NCBI GenBank assembly: GCA_030532815.1
Contig: JAUNKI010000113.1
Span: 1 to 6,729, forward strand
DNA: 6,729 nucleotides
Source of the DNA: Leptotrichiaceae bacterium
GTDB taxonomy: Bacteria > Fusobacteriota > Fusobacteriia > Fusobacteriales > Leptotrichiaceae
Direction: 5' to 3'
Numbering within the stretch: the first letter of the stretch is position 1; every line of letters starts with the position of its first letter. Below are positions 1 through 6,547 of this stretch, in pieces. Position numbers and translations under genes: made by a program. Below the pieces are notes generated by a model. The model worked only from the letters and a program-made list of their open reading frames with translations. It searched no databases and was not told where the DNA came from.

Positions 1-1583
1 CTATTGTGATAGGATTTTCCAAGTCTCTGTTCATATTCTATATTTCCAAATAAAACCGTATTTCCGTAATTTAACTGTGCGTATACTCCCAGTGTACTGT
101 TCAGACCTGTAACTGAAGTTCCTCCGGCACCGAGTTTACTGATTCTCCCTTCTCTTACATTTGTAATTCCCAATCCGAAATAAGGTTTTATATATCCCTT
201 GTCAAATATGTACTTGTATCCTATTCTCGTATCAATATCGAATATCTTTGAATTGTATTTTGCACCGTTCATAAATACTCTTCCGTTTTCATTCTTATAT
301 TTATGGCTGTTTTCAGAATATGTAACTACCCCTGTCAGATCCGTATTTTCATTTATTTCATATTTCCCTCCCAGTAAAAACTGGAATGAATCTATACTTT
401 CCCTTATTCCGCTGAATTTTTCCCTATATCTGACTTTTGATTTCTGGTATCCGAAACCTCCTCCCAAATTAAACCTTCCATAATCCTTGAATATTGAAAG
501 AAGAACTCCGTTACTTGTAGAAGAATATTTTACATTTCCGCTTCCGTCTTTAAAATCTGTTCCAAATTGTCCGATATATACCGTATCAAAAGTAATTCCG
601 TCCTGTTTCATATTTTCAATATTTCTGTAAATTGTCGCTCTTGAACTTTTTAATAAATCAAGATCTACTTTTGACCTTGGAATTGCTATACTTTTTTTTC
701 CTGAAGTCCCTTGAGGAAATCCTATTCGCGGAACTGTCCCTGAACCGTTTCCCTGATTGTTGGGGTTGGGTATACTTCCTAAACTGTTAATCAGCTCCGC
801 CATTCTTTTAATATCCGCAGGAAGTCCGTCATAGGGATTAGGCTGAACATCATCTGTTATTACGAGCCAACCTGCATTACGCTCACGGGACAATCTTACT
901 ATTGTTTCATACTGTTCAGGAGTTGCTCCGTAAATAATATGCATGATATGTCCTGAATTTGCAGGGTTATTTTCAAATTCCGACTTTGGAGCCGAAAATC
1001 TGTTTATATATTCATCGGCACTTATTTCACTTGTAACATATATATCTGCATAAGGAGCCATTCTGTCATTTATCTGCCTTCCGGGATTTCCCATAACAAG
1101 TTTATCAGGTGATTTACTTTTCACATAATTGTAAATGGACTGCATATATTCCACACTCCGATTGTCATCTACCTTAATTTCATCAAAGAAAAAACCGCTT
1201 ATATTATTTTCTCCGTATAGTCTAAAATAAGTATCTACTTCGGCAATGACTTCGGCAACAGACCTGTCCCTATATTCGGTACGGATATATCCGATATTTT
1301 TAATGCCTGCACTTTTATTCATTTCTATCTGTCTTATATAATTCGGATCAGGATTATCCCCTGAACCGTTATCTGGATTTATAATCACATAGGGAACTTT
1401 GGAACCTCCCAAACCTGTTATAGAGTTCCAGTATTGATCATTAACTCCGTCAGGATAGTTGTAAGCCGGTATTATCATTGACTGTCTGTCCACTTTACTG
1501 GCAAAAGGATTTTTTGAATTTACGTATGCAGAAAAAGTATTGATACTCAAAACCAATGCTGCAAATGATAATATTTTTTTCAT
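1..1583 (-). CDS. Autotransporter with Spherulin-4 (GH135-like) glycoside hydrolase passenger, 3' end cut by window
   Basis: The reverse strand is open without a stop from the ATG at 1583 to the left edge (527 full codons). AGGAGG lies 4 bases before the ATG. Residues 1-19 form a signal peptide (MKK, hydrophobic core, cleavage near TFSA). Residues about 36-260 match the Spherulin-4 family: IPAYNYPDG (38-46), INPDNGSG (68-75), GYIRTEY (98-104), GFFFDE (130-135), ADIYVTSE (179-186) and TDDVQPNPYDGLP (243-255). D134, E135 and E186 sit where the family has its catalytic acidic residues. Fungal Sph3 (GH135) cleaves galactosaminogalactan. A Pro/Asn/Gly-rich linker (about 269-300) and a short helical stretch (about 305-328) lead to alternating aromatic/polar beta strands rich in glycine (from about 330), typical of an autotransporter barrel. 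About 60-80 barrel residues are probably missing beyond the edge. The domains are seen in sequence. Substrate and surface display are inferred. It has its own promoter and is probably transcribed separately from ktrB. Confidence 0.88.
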   Translation of the reverse strand, partial: MKKILSFAALVLSINTFSAYVNSKNPFASKVDRQSMIIPAYNYPDGVNDQYWNSITGLGGSKVPYVIINPDNGSGDNPDPNYIRQIEMNKSAGIKNIGYIRTEYRDRSVAEVIAEVDTYFRLYGENNISGFFFDEIKVDDNRSVEYMQSIYNYVKSKSPDKLVMGNPGRQINDRMAPYADIYVTSEISADEYINRFSAPKSEFENNPANSGHIMHIIYGATPEQYETIVRLSRERNAGWLVITDDVQPNPYDGLPADIKRMAELINSLGSIPNPNNQGNGSGTVPRIGFPQGTSGKKSIAIPRSKVDLDLLKSSRATIYRNIENMKQDGITFDTVYIGQFGTDFKDGSGNVKYSSTSNGVLLSIFKDYGRFNLGGGFGYQKSKVRYREKFSGIRESIDSFQFLLGGKYEINENTDLTGVVTYSENSHKYKNENGRVFMNGAKYNSKIFDIDTRIGYKYIFDKGYIKPYFGLGITNVREGRISKLGAGGTSVTGLNSTLGVYAQLNYGNTVLFGNIEYEQRLGKSYHN

Positions 1584-1715
1584 TTTTCCTCCTAAAAATT
1601 TCTGTATTATATTTACATTGTATTTTCATTATATCCTAAACTTTTTTAAAAATCAATTCAGAAAGAAATTTTTAAGATTTATTATTTTGTTAATTATACA
1701 TTTTTTAACACAGCT
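1584..1715. other. Intergenic region between ktrB and the autotransporter gene
   Basis: These 132 bases are very AT-rich. They hold the promoter and ribosome site of the downstream gene. The only hairpin found after ktrB is weak: TGTTAA (1688-1693) with TTAACA (1705-1710), an 11-base loop and no U-run behind it. No convincing intrinsic terminator is seen, so some readthrough from ktrB is possible. Confidence 0.6.
1628..1656 (-). promoter_or_regulatory. Sigma-70-type promoter of the autotransporter gene
   Basis: On the minus strand a -35 box TTGATT (1651-1656) is separated by exactly 17 bases from a consensus -10 box TATAAT (1628-1633). Transcription should start near 1621, giving a leader of about 40 bases that contains the AGGAGG site at 1588-1593. 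The hexamers and spacing are near ideal, so strong constitutive expression is likely. No operator-like palindrome overlaps it. Confidence 0.75.
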
Positions 1716-3053
1716 TTATCCTACAAGTAAATTTTCTTCGGGATATTTGTATTTCCCTTTTTTAAGTTTTTTTGCAATCAACACTAAAGTCATAGTGAGA
1801 GGACCTACTCTTCCTATGAGCATTGTCAATACTATAAGGACTTTGGAAATATCCGAAAGCAGAGGAGTTATTCCTCTTGTAAGACCCACTGTACCAAATG
1901 CCGATACTATTTCAAAAAGTAAATTTTCAAAGCTCATATTTTTTTCAATTGACGCCATTATAAAAAGAATAACTGTAATATAAGTAAGAGATATTGTTAT
2001 TACTGCTACTGCTTTATTAAAACTGTGCCAGTTGATTCTTCTTCCGTTAATTTCCAAATATTCTCTATTATCCAGTATGTTTCTTATTCCCAATATAATA
2101 AGACCTATTGTGGTTGTTTTAATCCCTCCTCCTGTTGAACCCGGAGAAGCTCCTATAAACATAAGAATAATAAAAAGAAATATTGTGGGATTTTTCATTT
2201 CCGACAGAGATATCGTGTTGAACCCTGCAGTTCTTGTAGATATACTCTGGAAAAATGAAGCTCCTATTTTTTCATAAAATGTATAATTTCCCATTGTAAG
2301 TTTATTGGAATATTCACTAAAAAATATTAAAACCGTTCCCGCAATTATAAGAAAAACAGAAATATTTACGGATACTTTTGAAGTCGTCGTAAGACGCCTG
2401 TCCTTTCCTCTGAAATATCTGTACACATTCATCAAAGTTGCAAATCCTATTCCTCCGAGAAAAATAAGCAGAGGAACCGAAATATTTATTATAATGCTTC
2501 CCTTAAAAGACATAAGACTGTCCGGAAAAAGTGAAAAACCGGCATTGCAAAATGCCGAGACTGAATGAAATATAGAGTAATAAACCGCTCTTTTAAACTC
2601 AAATCTTTGTATAAATTCAAAAAACAGAAAAACTGCTCCTATAAATTCTATTCCGAAAACAGTTATCATTACTTTTTTTATATAATTCTGTATATCAAAC
2701 AGAGTTTCCGTATTTAAATCTTCCTGAATAATCTTTTTTGTATAATAACTTATTTTCTTCGTTACAAGAAGTATGAACATTGATGAAAATGTAATAAATC
2801 CCAATGCTCCCAACTGTATAAGTATCAATATTACAGTTTTTCCAAATAAATTATAGCTACTGCTCACATCATTTACTGTAAGTCCGGTTACACATACAGC
2901 TGAAGTTGCAGTAAAAATACCGTCAATCAGTTCTGTTCCTTTCCCGTTTGTTGTGGATAAAGGAAGTGAAAGAATTACTCCTCCTAAAAATATCATAATT
3001 AAAAACGATATTAAAATTATCGTATAAGGTGATATTTCTTTATTTCTCTTCAT
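1716..3053 (-). CDS. ktrB: Ktr potassium uptake system, membrane subunit KtrB
   Basis: Integral membrane K+ translocating subunit of the Trk/Ktr/HKT superfamily, 445 residues, the usual KtrB length. It has four repeated M1-P-M2 units. The selectivity-filter glycines are visible in each pore loop: CVTGLT (G57), CNAGF (G172), RTAGFNT (G277) and GTVGLT (G390). GASPGSTGGGIKTTT (301-315) is the conserved glycine-rich segment of the third unit that forms the intramembrane gating loop. GRVGPLT (414-420) is the conserved stretch of the last helix. Family knowledge: KtrB dimers sit on a KtrA octamer ring and carry out K+ uptake, often Na+-dependent. The start lies 20 bases after the ktrA stop. GGAG (3065-3068) is 11 bases from the ATG, a longer spacing than in neighbouring genes, which suggests moderate initiation helped by ktrA translation. 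The length and the KtrA partner argue against the larger proteobacterial TrkH. Confidence 0.95.
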   Translation of the reverse strand: MKRNKEISPYTIILISFLIMIFLGGVILSLPLSTTNGKGTELIDGIFTATSAVCVTGLTVNDVSSSYNLFGKTVILILIQLGALGFITFSSMFILLVTKKISYYTKKIIQEDLNTETLFDIQNYIKKVMITVFGIEFIGAVFLFFEFIQRFEFKRAVYYSIFHSVSAFCNAGFSLFPDSLMSFKGSIIINISVPLLIFLGGIGFATLMNVYRYFRGKDRRLTTTSKVSVNISVFLIIAGTVLIFFSEYSNKLTMGNYTFYEKIGASFFQSISTRTAGFNTISLSEMKNPTIFLFIILMFIGASPGSTGGGIKTTTIGLIILGIRNILDNREYLEINGRRINWHSFNKAVAVITISLTYITVILFIMASIEKNMSFENLLFEIVSAFGTVGLTRGITPLLSDISKVLIVLTMLIGRVGPLTMTLVLIAKKLKKGKYKYPEENLLVG

Positions 3054-3073
3054 TTAAAAAAATTCTCCGATTT

Positions 3074-3736
3074 CTAATTTATTAATTTATCCAGCACAGA
3101 AATTTTATTATAATTTACTATTACGAGTAATGTATCATTTTTTTCTATAACTGTTATTGGTTTCGGAATAAAATTGGAATCTTCATTTTCTTTTTTTATT
3201 CCTATAATATTCATTTCATATTTATTTCTCAAATCAAGTTCTATTAGATTTTTTCCGATAAATTTTTCAGGTGCCTTGAATTCAAATCCCCCGTATTCTT
3301 CGGAAAATTTAAAATGCTCTGTTATATTAGGCAGCATTACTTTAACAGCAATTTTTTCTCCCATATCCTCTTCAGGATAAATCACCGAAGATGCTCCTAT
3401 TTTTTCCAAAACCTTTCCCTGCATTCTCGTTTTTGCCTTACATATAACAGTTTCCACTTTAAGCTCTTTCAATGCAAGAGTTACAAGTATACTTGCCTGT
3501 ATATTTTCTCCTATACACACAAATGCAGTATCAAAATCATCATTTATAATCCTTTTCAGATCATGTTCATTTGAAGCATCAAGAATTACAGCTTCATTGA
3601 CTATTCCTCCGTCTGTCATCTGCTGTACAATTTCTTCATTTATGTCAATTGCCAATACTCTCTTATTATAGTTGTACAATGTCTTTGCAACACTTTTTCC
3701 AAACCTTCCTAAACCTATTACTAAATAACCTGACAT
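3074..3736 (-). CDS. ktrA: Ktr potassium uptake system, cytosolic regulatory subunit KtrA
   Basis: Peripheral RCK protein that gates KtrB, 220 residues and a typical length. The N-terminal RCK_N Rossmann fold (about 1-130) has the nucleotide loop GLGRFG (8-13) and the acidic residue after strand 2, D31 in LAIDIN. These bind ATP/ADP in the family. VIYPEEDMGE (118-127) is the KtrA signature before the linker helix. The C-terminal RCK_C domain spans about 135-218. In Firmicutes this domain can bind cyclic di-AMP, but nothing here shows that it does so in this organism. CTCCTT (3746-3751 on +, AAGGAG on the coding strand) is 9 bases before the ATG. ktrA lies 32 bases after nfo and 20 before ktrB, so the regulator and its channel are made from the same message. 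A single RCK unit, not two, separates it from proteobacterial TrkA. Confidence 0.95.
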   Translation of the reverse strand: MSGYLVIGLGRFGKSVAKTLYNYNKRVLAIDINEEIVQQMTDGGIVNEAVILDASNEHDLKRIINDDFDTAFVCIGENIQASILVTLALKELKVETVICKAKTRMQGKVLEKIGASSVIYPEEDMGEKIAVKVMLPNITEHFKFSEEYGGFEFKAPEKFIGKNLIELDLRNKYEMNIIGIKKENEDSNFIPKPITVIEKNDTLLVIVNYNKISVLDKLIN

Positions 3737-3768
3737 TTATTTTTTCTCCTTTAATTTTTATTTTATTT

Positions 3769-4677
3769 TTACTGCTTCTTTATTTTTTCCAAAACATCTT
3801 TATCAAACTTCTCATTTTTGAGCATTTCTATTTCAAATTTATAAGGAGGTACAGTTTTTGCCCCTTTTTCTTCTGTCAGTGCTACATAAGGTGTTTCAAG
3901 TATTTTAGGCAGTCCTTTAAATTTTTCATAATGAGCAATTTTATTTAAAACGTCAAATCCGATTGTGCCAAATCCTAAATTCTGGTGTCTGTCTTTCATT
4001 GCACCTATGGGATTTTTACTGTCGTTCAAATGGATTACCGAAATTCTGTCAATTCCGACTATCCTATCAAAATCTTTCATAACACTCTCAAAATCATTTA
4101 CAATGTCATATCCTGCATCATTTACATGGCATGTGTCAAAACACACGGAAAGTTTGTCTTTCAGCTTTACTCCATCTATTATTTTCGCAATTTCCTCGAA
4201 ACTTCTGCCGCATTCACTTCCTTTTCCCGCCATTGTTTCAAGGGCAACTGTCGTTTTCTGTTCCTTTGTCAGAACTTCATTCAGTCCTTCAATAATTTTT
4301 GCAATTCCTACATCTGCTCCTTCTCCTACATGAGCTCCCGGATGGAGAACTATTCTCGGTGCACCTATGGCATCCGTTCTTTCTATTTCGGTTCTGAGAA
4401 ACTGTACTGCTATTTCAAAAGTTTCAGGTTTTACCGCATTTCCGAGATTTATTATATAAGGAGCATGAACTACGATATCATCAACGGAAATATTATTTTC
4501 TTTCATTAATTTAAGCCCTGCTTCTATATTCAGTTCCTCTATGGGTTTTCTCCTTGTATTCTGAGGAGCTCCCGTATATATCATAAAAGTATTCGCCCCG
4601 TATGAAACCGCTTCCTTCACTGAGCCCAGAAACATTTCCTTTCCGCTCATTCCCACATGGGATCCTATTTTAAACAT
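3769..4677 (-). CDS. nfo: Endonuclease IV (AP endonuclease)
   Basis: Zinc-dependent base-excision repair enzyme that cuts 5' to abasic sites and removes blocked 3' ends. The protein is 302 residues, slightly longer than the roughly 285 of E. coli Nfo because of a Lys-rich C-terminal tail. All nine ligands of the trinuclear zinc centre can be placed in a TIM barrel: H71 (VHAPY), H112 (LHPGAH), E147 (ALETMAG), D181 and H184 (FDTCH), H216 (IHLNDS), D229 and H231 (DRHQNLG) and E261 (LETPY). It should therefore be active. The start overlaps the end of the methyltransferase gene by 13 bases, with AGGAGG (4682-4687) 4 bases ahead of the ATG. This pairing suggests translational coupling. The link to ktrAB seems to be one of shared transcription rather than shared pathway. 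Confidence 0.97.
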   Translation of the reverse strand: MFKIGSHVGMSGKEMFLGSVKEAVSYGANTFMIYTGAPQNTRRKPIEELNIEAGLKLMKENNISVDDIVVHAPYIINLGNAVKPETFEIAVQFLRTEIERTDAIGAPRIVLHPGAHVGEGADVGIAKIIEGLNEVLTKEQKTTVALETMAGKGSECGRSFEEIAKIIDGVKLKDKLSVCFDTCHVNDAGYDIVNDFESVMKDFDRIVGIDRISVIHLNDSKNPIGAMKDRHQNLGFGTIGFDVLNKIAHYEKFKGLPKILETPYVALTEEKGAKTVPPYKFEIEMLKNEKFDKDVLEKIKKQ

Positions 4678-5447
4678 TTTTCCTCCTGTTTTTCTCTCAT
4701 TTTATATAAAAATATTCCTGCTGCAACACTTACATTTAATGATTCAACATTTCCATATATGGGAATTATCGACTTTATATCCGAATTTTCTATAAAGTAT
4801 TCAGATACTCCCCCTCCTTCATTTCCGAATATATATGCATTTTTTGATTTCTGATTTATATTCTCATAGGAAACTGAATTTTCATGTAATGCAGTAGTTA
4901 TTATCAAATAATTATTATGTTTTAAAAATTTTATTATATTTTCAGGAGTTTCGTATATTATGTTTAAATTGAAGATTCCCCCCATTGCTGCTCTGACTGT
5001 TTTAGGGTTATATACATCTGCTGATCCTCTTGTCAATATAAGGTTTTTGAAATTGGCGGCTTCCATTGTTCTCATTATCGTCCCGAGATTTCCCGGATCC
5101 TGAATATCATCAAGTATTATTACATCTCCGTTAATATCCTTTATGGAATTAAGATTCTTTGAATAAAGAAACACTATCCCCTGACTGTTTTCCTGAGAAG
5201 AAATTTCGTCAAAGAGACTGTCTTTTAATACCGTCACATTATTGTACCCGTCAATTCCGTATTTTTCATTGAAATAATCATATTTCGATTCTTTTATAAT
5301 AATTTTATTGAAATTTATATTTTCATTTAAAAATTTTTCGCCTTCAGTTTTAAAAATATTATTTTCGTCCCGATATTTCTTTTTATCCAATTTTTTCAAC
5401 AATTTATAAAATTTATTATCAGGACTTGTTATTACACCTTTTTTCAT
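4665..5447 (-). CDS. TrmH/SpoU-family RNA 2'-O-methyltransferase
   Basis: SPOUT-class, SAM-dependent methyltransferase predicted to 2'-O-methylate rRNA or tRNA, 260 residues. The N-terminal part (about 1-95) is the L30e-like substrate-binding domain of this family (TEGEKF at 34-39). The C-terminal knotted domain has motif 1 [14 protein letters not shown] (117-130, with N120 and R126), motif 2 [10 protein letters not shown] (206-215, E210) and motif 3 [18 protein letters not shown] (228-245). It resembles RlmB, TsnR and YsgA-type enzymes. The target nucleotide cannot be read from the sequence, so no symbol is given. An in-frame TAA directly precedes the ATG, so this is the first possible ATG in the frame. 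No good ribosome site sits at normal distance, and the nearest purine run is about 19 bases away. Translation may depend on ribosomes finishing the small ORF just upstream. The last 13 bases overlap nfo. Confidence 0.93.
   Translation of the reverse strand: MKKGVITSPDNKFYKLLKKLDKKKYRDENNIFKTEGEKFLNENINFNKIIIKESKYDYFNEKYGIDGYNNVTVLKDSLFDEISSQENSQGIVFLYSKNLNSIKDINGDVIILDDIQDPGNLGTIMRTMEAANFKNLILTRGSADVYNPKTVRAAMGGIFNLNIIYETPENIIKFLKHNNYLIITTALHENSVSYENINQKSKNAYIFGNEGGGVSEYFIENSDIKSIIPIYGNVESLNVSVAAGIFLYKMREKQEEKCLK
4682..4687 (-). promoter_or_regulatory. nfo ribosome binding site inside the methyltransferase 3' end
   Basis: AGGAGG on the minus strand lies within the last codons of the methyltransferase gene, 4 bases before the nfo ATG. 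The nfo start is thus read by the same ribosomes or re-initiated after the TAG at 4665-4667. The local string AGGAGGAAAAATG is identical to that before the autotransporter gene. Confidence 0.8.
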
Positions 5448-5564
5448 TTATTTTACCAATATTTTTCCCTTCTTTCTTTTCCCTTTAAAGATACATCTTT
5501 CCGACTTATCCTGTTTAAAGGGAAATATCGTAAACAGATCCGTAAAATTTACCGTACTCTGCAT
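5448..5564 (-). CDS. Possible small ORF (38 codons) coupled to the methyltransferase gene
   Basis: A complete minus-strand frame begins with ATG at 5564-5562 and ends with TAA at 5450-5448, directly against the methyltransferase ATG (TAAATG). The product would be 38 residues, starting MQSTVNFTDLFTIF and ending in a Lys/Arg-rich tail (KGKRKKGKILVK). No family is recognised and it shows no clear membrane segment. No strong ribosome site precedes it. An AGGA lies within the end of hinT about 18 bases away, and the hinT stop is only 5 bases before the ATG, so re-initiation is possible. It would explain why the methyltransferase lacks its own ribosome site. It may equally be a chance frame across a structured leader, since inverted repeats run through it. 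Confidence 0.3.
   Translation of the reverse strand: MQSTVNFTDLFTIFPFKQDKSERCIFKGKRKKGKILVK
5478..5525. repeat. 12-bp perfect inverted repeat in the hinT-methyltransferase gap
   Basis: TTTCCCTTTAAA (5478-5489) is matched by its perfect reverse complement TTTAAAGGGAAA (5514-5525), with 24 bases between. Neither strand has a U-run after the stem, so it does not look like an intrinsic terminator. A second inverted repeat, CTGTTTA (5511-5517) with TAAACAG (5531-5537), shares 5514-5517 with it, so the two hairpins cannot form together. The position before the methyltransferase start suggests a role in expression or mRNA processing, but this is inference. Confidence 0.65.
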
Positions 5565-5569
5565 TAAAG

Positions 5570-5911
5570 CTATTTAACTATCATTCCTAACGGTTCACCG
5601 CCAAGTATATGATAATGTATATGATAAACTTCCTGACCGCCGTTTTTATTTATATTTGTTATAACTCTGTATCCTTCTTCAGCTATTCCGAGCATTCTTG
5701 CAACTTTAGCCACTGTAAGCTGAAGTTTCCCGAGAAGTTCCAAGTCCTCTTCAGAAGCATCATCAAGATTTTTTATTTCCTTTTTAGGTATAACAAGAAT
5801 ATGTATCTTTGCAGCAGGATTAATATCGTGAAATGCCAGGAATTCTTCATCTTCATATACTATATCAGACGGTATTTCCTTATTTATAATTTTTTTAAAT
5901 ATTGTCGACAC
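5570..5911 (-). CDS. hinT: HIT-family purine nucleoside phosphoramidase HinT
   Basis: Small cytosolic hydrolase of the histidine triad superfamily. HinT cleaves AMP from phosphoramidates such as AMP-lysine, and from aminoacyl-adenylates. The 113-residue length fits bacterial HinT. Recognisable stretches are IFKKIINKEIPSDIVYEDE (4-22), FHDINPAAKIHILVIPK (27-43), NGGQEVYHIHYHILGG (90-105) and the C-terminal PLGMIV. The triad is H97-I-H99-Y-H101 and H101 is the expected nucleophile. The start is GTG (5911-5909), supported by AGGAGG at 5919-5924 with 7 bases of spacing. There is no better ATG upstream. It follows rpiB by 21 bases, so the two are almost certainly cotranscribed. The extensive HinT-like match at both ends makes a Fhit or GalT-type HIT protein unlikely. 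Confidence 0.95.
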   Translation of the reverse strand: MSTIFKKIINKEIPSDIVYEDEEFLAFHDINPAAKIHILVIPKKEIKNLDDASEEDLELLGKLQLTVAKVARMLGIAEEGYRVITNINKNGGQEVYHIHYHILGGEPLGMIVK

Positions 5912-5918
5912 TCTACTT

Positions 5919-5924
5919 CCTCCT
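5919..5924 (-). promoter_or_regulatory. Ribosome binding site fixing the GTG start of hinT
   Basis: AGGAGG on the minus strand, 7 bases before GTG at 5911-5909. It is the evidence for choosing the GTG: the encoded MSTIF start aligns with the usual N-terminus of HinT. Confidence 0.8.
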
Positions 5925-5932
5925 TTTATTAT

Positions 5933-6373
5933 TTATTTATAACCGCAACTTTCTATCTTGTCCACTCTTTTTGCATGCCTTCCGCCTTCAAACTCGGTAT
6001 TGATAAATGTATCGACGCATGCCGTCGCCAGCTCATCTCCTATTACTCTTGCTCCTAAGGCTATAATATTGGCATTATTATGAAGTCTTGCCAGTCTTGC
6101 AGTAAATTCATTATGTGCAAGGGCAGCCCTCACTCCTTTTATTTTATTTGCAGAAATGGAAATTCCTATTCCCGTTCCGCATATGAGTACTCCGTATTCG
6201 GCTTCTCTGTTTAATATTTTTTCGGATACTTCTCCTGCTATATCGGGATAATCAATCGAGTCAAGAGTATCAGTCCCTATATTTATAACTTCATGTCCTT
6301 TTTTTCTTAAATACTCGACGATTTTTGTTTTTAAATCCACACCTGCATGATCATTTCCGATTACTATTTTCAT
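5933..6373 (-). CDS. rpiB: Ribose-5-phosphate isomerase B
   Basis: Interconverts ribose 5-phosphate and ribulose 5-phosphate in the non-oxidative pentose phosphate pathway, in the cytosol. The protein is 146 residues, standard for the RpiB/LacAB family. Visible active-site elements are NDHAG (7-11, D8 and H9), DYPD (41-44), the catalytic cysteine in CGTGIG (65-70, C65), the helix with H98 (ARLHNNAN, 95-102), and phosphate-binding R132 and R136 with H133 in GRHAKRVD (131-138). The paralogous galactose-6-phosphate isomerase works as paired LacA and LacB subunits. A lone copy in a housekeeping cluster favours RpiB, although some RpiB enzymes also act on allose 6-phosphate. AAAGGAG (6383-6389) lies 9 bases before the ATG. 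It is the first gene after a strong terminator and so probably heads the operon. Confidence 0.95.
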   Translation of the reverse strand: MKIVIGNDHAGVDLKTKIVEYLRKKGHEVINIGTDTLDSIDYPDIAGEVSEKILNREAEYGVLICGTGIGISISANKIKGVRAALAHNEFTARLARLHNNANIIALGARVIGDELATACVDTFINTEFEGGRHAKRVDKIESCGYK

Positions 6374-6436
6374 AATTGACCGCTCCTTTCATTTTAGATT
6401 AAATTCAGATAAATTGTCAGTTTCACATCTTCATGT

Positions 6437-6445
6437 ATTTTATCA
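6437..6445 (-). promoter_or_regulatory. Candidate extended -10 promoter for the rpiB operon
   Basis: On the minus strand TGATAAAAT is an extended -10 element (TGn before TAAAAT). No good -35 hexamer lies at 17 bases, which is tolerated by extended -10 promoters. It would start transcription near 6430, leaving a leader of about 55 bases. A competing -10, TACAAT at 6450-6455, also lacks a clear -35. Two direct TCACAT copies on the plus strand (6423-6428 and 6443-6448, 20 bases apart) flank the start point. The promoter must lie between the terminator and rpiB, but the exact element is uncertain. Confidence 0.4.
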
Positions 6446-6480
6446 CATTATTGTATTAATTTCTCTTATAAATACATTAT

Positions 6481-6531
6481 AAAAATATACTAAAACAGCT
6501 TCTTTTCCGAAGATTATTTTAGTATATTTTT
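6481..6531 (-). terminator. Intrinsic terminator of the thioesterase gene, symmetric
   Basis: AAAAATATACTAAAA (6481-6495) pairs perfectly with TTTTAGTATATTTTT (6517-6531), giving 15 bp. An inner CTTC/GAAG stem (6499-6502 with 6509-6512) closes a 6-base loop. On the minus strand the stem ends in a T-run, and the same holds on the plus strand, so it could stop transcription in both directions. It lies 16 bases after the thioesterase stop and upstream of rpiB, separating the two transcription units. Confidence 0.85.
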
Positions 6532-6547
6532 CCGTAACATTCATTTT

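Noticed and set aside
199..483. Plus-strand open frame of 94 codons
   Set aside because: It lies opposite the barrel-coding region of the autotransporter. It has no ribosome site and reads as low-complexity hydrophobic sequence from the antisense of a real gene.
1688..1710. TGTTAA/TTAACA hairpin after ktrB as a terminator
   Set aside because: There are only 6 A/T-rich base pairs, an 11-base loop and no U-run following on the minus strand.
1540..1983. Plus-strand open frame of 147 codons spanning the autotransporter start, the promoter region and ktrB
   Set aside because: It crosses a real promoter and two real genes in antisense. Phe/Ile-rich content is expected from AT-rich complement, and no family is recognisable.
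3985..4509. Plus-strand frame of 174 codons
   Set aside because: It is fully antisense to nfo, whose nine metal ligands prove the minus-strand reading.
5478..5525. 12-bp inverted repeat as ends of a small mobile element
   Set aside because: There are no flanking target duplications and the 24-base interior is too short. A structural RNA role is more likely.
5609..6058. Plus-strand frame of 149 codons
   Set aside because: It is antisense to hinT and rpiB, both of which have intact active-site motifs.
6391..6420. CTGACA and TAAAAT with an 18-base spacer as the rpiB promoter
   Set aside because: The hexamers are fair, but transcription would begin inside the rpiB ribosome site, leaving too short a leader.
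6423..6448. Paired TCACAT copies as a CRP-like operator
   Set aside because: They are direct repeats, not the inverted TGTGA/TCACA arrangement, and 20-base spacing in AT-rich DNA can occur by chance.
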